From NCBI GenBank assembly GCA_016200745.1, contig JACQEF010000276.1, positions 1-18,717 of the forward strand: DNA of 18,717 nt, written 5' to 3'. The DNA is from Chloroflexota bacterium. Its GTDB lineage: Bacteria > Chloroflexota > Limnocylindria > Limnocylindrales > CSP1-4. The position numbers and the translations under genes were made by a program. Under the pieces are notes generated by a model. That model was not told the origin of the DNA. It made no database searches and was given only the letters and a program-made list of their open reading frames with translations. This document shows, in pieces, positions 17,093 to 18,717 of the stretch (position 1 is the first letter of the stretch; the number at the start of each line of letters is the position of its first letter).

Positions 17093-17143
17093 TTGTTGTA
17101 GCAACAACATAGCGTGCACCAACGCCCATGTCAAATGTTGTTG
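17093..17143. promoter_or_regulatory. Operator with three TTGTTG/CAACAA half-sites between divergent genes
   Basis: TTGTTG-TAG-CAACAA (17093-17107) is a palindrome with 6-bp arms. CAACAACAT (17102-17110) and ATGTTGTTG (17135-17143) form a second, perfect 9-bp inverted repeat. The first palindrome covers the -10/start region of the reductase promoter and the last arm flanks its -35. The last arm ends 13 bp before the regulator's ATG. This is the layout of a repressor site that also autoregulates; the obvious binding candidate is the adjacent XRE-cupin protein. AT-rich relative to its surroundings. Confidence 0.65.
17106..17134 (-). promoter_or_regulatory. Sigma70-type promoter of the reductase-VOC operon
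   Basis: On the minus strand, TTGACA (17134-17129, full consensus), a 17-bp spacer and TATGTT (17111-17106, 4 of 6). Transcription would start near 17099, leaving about a 60-nt leader before ATG 17038. The -10 and start point lie inside inverted-repeat operator sequences. Confidence 0.7.
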
Positions 17144-17156
17144 TGTGAGGGCAAAC

Positions 17157-17708
17157 ATGACCACTGAAGAGCGGCGGCGGCCCGCGGTCGGAGCGCAGGT
17201 CAGGCGCTGGCGCCGCGAGCGCGGCCTGACGCTCGCCACCGTCGCCGAGCGCAGCGGCCTCAACGTCGGCTACCTGTCGCAGATCGAGAACGACAAGGCG
17301 TCGCCGTCGCTCGGCTGCCTTGCCTCGATCGGCGACGCGCTCAACGTCCCGATCGCCTGGTTCCTCATGGACGACGTCCCGCCGCCGCAGGTGGTCAAGG
17401 CCGGTGAGCGCACCTCACGGGTCAACGACCTCGGCCGGATCGAGCTGGTCGACGGGGGCCTGTCGCGCGACATCAGCGTGGTCGAGGCGATCGCCGCACC
17501 GGGCAGCCGGACGGGCGAGCATGCCCACGCCGGCGACGAGCATCACATCATCCTTCGTGGCCGGTTCCGGATGACCCAGGGCGACCACGTCGTCGAGGTC
17601 GGGCCGGGCGACTACGTCCGCTGGGACGGCGCGATTCCGCACGACGCCGAGGCGATCGGCGACGAGGAGGGCCACATGCTGATCGTGACCCTCCTCGCGG
17701 CTTCCTGA
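17157..17708 (+). CDS. XRE-family HTH transcriptional regulator with C-terminal cupin sensor domain
   Basis: A 183-aa protein. ATG 17157 follows GAGGG (17147-17151) by five bases. An XRE/Cro-type helix-turn-helix spans about 12-70 (VAERSGLNVGYLSQIENDKASPS is the recognition region, shortened here to its key part: L40, S41, Q42, E44). A cupin_2 domain occupies about 107-182 with H122, H124, E128 and H162, a complete cupin metal-ligand set. XRE-cupin proteins such as PuuR repress catabolic or stress genes and respond to small ligands or metal-bound effectors. It diverges from the reductase-VOC operon across a gap with matching inverted repeats, so that operon and its own gene are the likely targets. 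The effector is unknown. The longer open frame upstream to 16023 is antisense to that operon and not coding. Confidence 0.92.
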   Translation: MTTEERRRPAVGAQVRRWRRERGLTLATVAERSGLNVGYLSQIENDKASPSLGCLASIGDALNVPIAWFLMDDVPPPQVVKAGERTSRVNDLGRIELVDGGLSRDISVVEAIAAPGSRTGEHAHAGDEHHIILRGRFRMTQGDHVVEVGPGDYVRWDGAIPHDAEAIGDEEGHMLIVTLLAAS

Positions 17709-17781
17709 TCGGCGAAGGTCGGGCGACCGGGAAGCGACGTCGACGGTCTGGCCAGCCGGAGCCACCGAACCGCAACCTCGG

Positions 17782-17815
17782 ATCCGGCGCATCCGGCGCC
17801 TCCAGCAGGTATCCT
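17782..17815 (+). promoter_or_regulatory. Candidate pntA promoter region with tandem 9-bp repeat
   Basis: ATCCGGCGC occurs twice in direct tandem (17782-17799), followed by TATCCT (17810-17815, 5 of 6 matches to TATAAT). The predicted start near 17822 would leave a leader of about 67 nt. The repeat covers where the -35 or an activator would lie. No -35 consensus is visible. The rest of the 180-bp gap holds only short weak inverted repeats. Confidence 0.35.
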
Positions 17816-17888
17816 TTCGCGCGATCCCATCCGTCCGCCGTGGGCAATGCCCCGTCCGCGGCCCCGTAACCCTAGTCAGGTGGTTTCC

Positions 17889-18717
17889 ATGAAGATCGGT
17901 GTCGCCAAGGAGACCGCGCCCGGCGAGCGGCGTGTCGCCCTGGTGCCGGAGGTCCTCGCCAAGCTCGAGGCCGCCGGGCTCGACGTCCTCGTCGAACAGG
18001 GCGCCGGCGCGGGCGCCGCCATCCCGGACCAGGCGTACGCCGACGCCGGAGCGACGATCGTCAGCAGCGTCGAGCTGTATGCCCAGGCGGAGGCCATCCT
18101 CCGCGTCGCCAAGCCGAGCGAATCCGAGGTCCGCGTCATGCGCGCGGGCCAGGCCGTCATCGGCTTCCTCTCGCCGCTCATCGATCCCGCGACCTCGCAG
18201 GCGCTGGCGGCGCAGGGCGTGACCGCCATCAGCCTCGACGCGATCCCGCGCACGTTGTCGCGCGCCCAGACGATGGACGCGCTCAGCTCGCAGGCCAACG
18301 TCGGCGGCTACAAGGCGGTGCTCATCGCCGCCAACGCCTTCGGCCGCTACTTCCCGCTGCTGACGACGGCCGCCGGGACCGCCAAGCCGGCCAACGTGCT
18401 GATCCTGGGGATCGGCGTGGCCGGGCTCCAGGCGATCGGCACGGCACGACGGCTGGGCGCCGTGGTCAAGGCCTACGACGTCCGGCCCGAGACCCGCGAG
18501 CAGGCCGAATCGCTCGGCGCCCAGTTCGTCAAGCTCAGGACGACCATCGACGCGACCGGCGCCGGCGGGTACGCCCGCGAGCTGACCGCCGAGGAACGAG
18601 CCGCGCAGCAGGCAGAGCTCAACGAGGTCATCGGGGGCATGGACGTGGTGATCACCACCGCCCAGGTTCCCGGTCGCAAGCCCCCGGTCCTGGTCACGGC
18701 CGACGCGGTCGGCCGCA
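17889..18717 (+). CDS. pntA: NAD(P) transhydrogenase subunit alpha, 3'-truncated by window
   Basis: The frame runs open from ATG 17889 to the window end (276 codons seen). AGGTGG five bases before the ATG is a good ribosome site. The start MKIGVAKETAPGERRVALVPE is diagnostic of the PntA/alanine dehydrogenase N-domain; SRAQTMDALSSQANVGGYKA (S124 onward; Q127, D130) is the transhydrogenase RQD-loop region. GIGVAGLQAIGTARRLGA (GxGxxG from 174) is the NAD(H)-binding Rossmann loop, and DVRPETREQAESLGA follows. TTAQVPGRKPPVLVT is also typical. The soluble dI domain binds NAD(H) and passes hydride to NADP bound by PntB, driven by the proton gradient, making NADPH. Whether this is a split alpha-1 subunit or a longer form lies beyond the window. 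Confidence 0.95.
   Translation, partial: MKIGVAKETAPGERRVALVPEVLAKLEAAGLDVLVEQGAGAGAAIPDQAYADAGATIVSSVELYAQAEAILRVAKPSESEVRVMRAGQAVIGFLSPLIDPATSQALAAQGVTAISLDAIPRTLSRAQTMDALSSQANVGGYKAVLIAANAFGRYFPLLTTAAGTAKPANVLILGIGVAGLQAIGTARRLGAVVKAYDVRPETREQAESLGAQFVKLRTTIDATGAGGYARELTAEERAAQQAELNEVIGGMDVVITTAQVPGRKPPVLVTADAVGR

Noticed and set aside
16023..17156. Upstream extension of the XRE regulator frame
   Set aside because: It is antisense to the VOC and reductase genes and crosses the operator. The HTH domain and a good ribosome site begin at 17157.
17039..17263. Upstream extension of the reductase frame
   Set aside because: It crosses the promoter/operator and overlaps the regulator gene. The Rossmann strand begins directly at ATG 17038.
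17717..17728. GGTCG-GG-CGACC hairpin after the XRE gene as a terminator
   Set aside because: The stem is effectively four pairs with a tight loop and no T-tract follows. Too weak to call.
1..18717. Mobile element, prophage, toxin-antitoxin or defence island
   Set aside because: No transposase, integrase, phage, toxin or nuclease genes were found; coding style is uniform, and the single tRNA shows no attachment-site duplication within the window.

Overview
The window is 18.7 kb of very GC-rich, gene-dense bacterial DNA with strong third-position G/C bias. Gene starts are mixed: some have a good Shine-Dalgarno, others have a -10-like hexamer directly in front of the ATG, which suggests leaderless mRNAs. 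GC content, initiation style and gene content (F420/NADP-type reductase, SIMPL protein, cyclic glucan synthase outside an obvious proteobacterial setting, PntA) would fit a soil or freshwater Chloroflexota or Actinomycetota lineage. That placement is an inference with low confidence. I see no phage, transposon, CRISPR array or defence locus, so this looks like ordinary chromosomal sequence.

Layout. (1) 1-1484 (+): 3' part of a secreted multidomain metallophosphoesterase with a Pro-Thr linker. (2) 11880-1512 (-): a two-gene unit of an acetolactate-synthase-like ThDP enzyme followed by a giant cyclic beta-1,2-glucan synthase with GT84, GH189-like and GH94 modules. (3) 11961-12037 (+): tRNA-Arg(UCG) with an encoded CCA, whose last base touches the stop codon of a convergent gene. 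(4) 13941-12038 (-): an ABC-2 type exporter, ATPase then permease, coupled by an ATGA overlap. (5) 14086-14823 (+): a divergently placed secreted SIMPL-domain protein with a structured leader. (6) 14913-15848 (+): an EamA/DMT permease meeting (7) a minus-strand operon (17038-15852: NADP/F420-type reductase and VOC/glyoxalase-fold protein, coupled by a GTGA overlap) at a strong hairpin that covers both stop codons. (8) 17157-17708 (+): an XRE-cupin regulator divergent from that operon, with inverted repeats placed over the operon's sigma70-like promoter. (9) 17889 to the window end (+): pntA, transhydrogenase alpha subunit, cut by the window edge.

How they may work together. The clearest regulatory unit is (7)+(8): one HTH-cupin protein, one promoter (TTGACA, 17 bp, TATGTT), repeated TTGTTG/CAACAA half-sites, and two small redox or detoxification-type genes. 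The glucan synthase should build periplasmic or cell-surface cyclic glucans; its link to the upstream ThDP enzyme is positional only. I found no convincing undescribed multi-gene system. The most novel-looking signals are regulatory: the divergent operator, the switchable SIMPL leader, the missing standard start codon of the glucan synthase and the leaderless promoter geometry.
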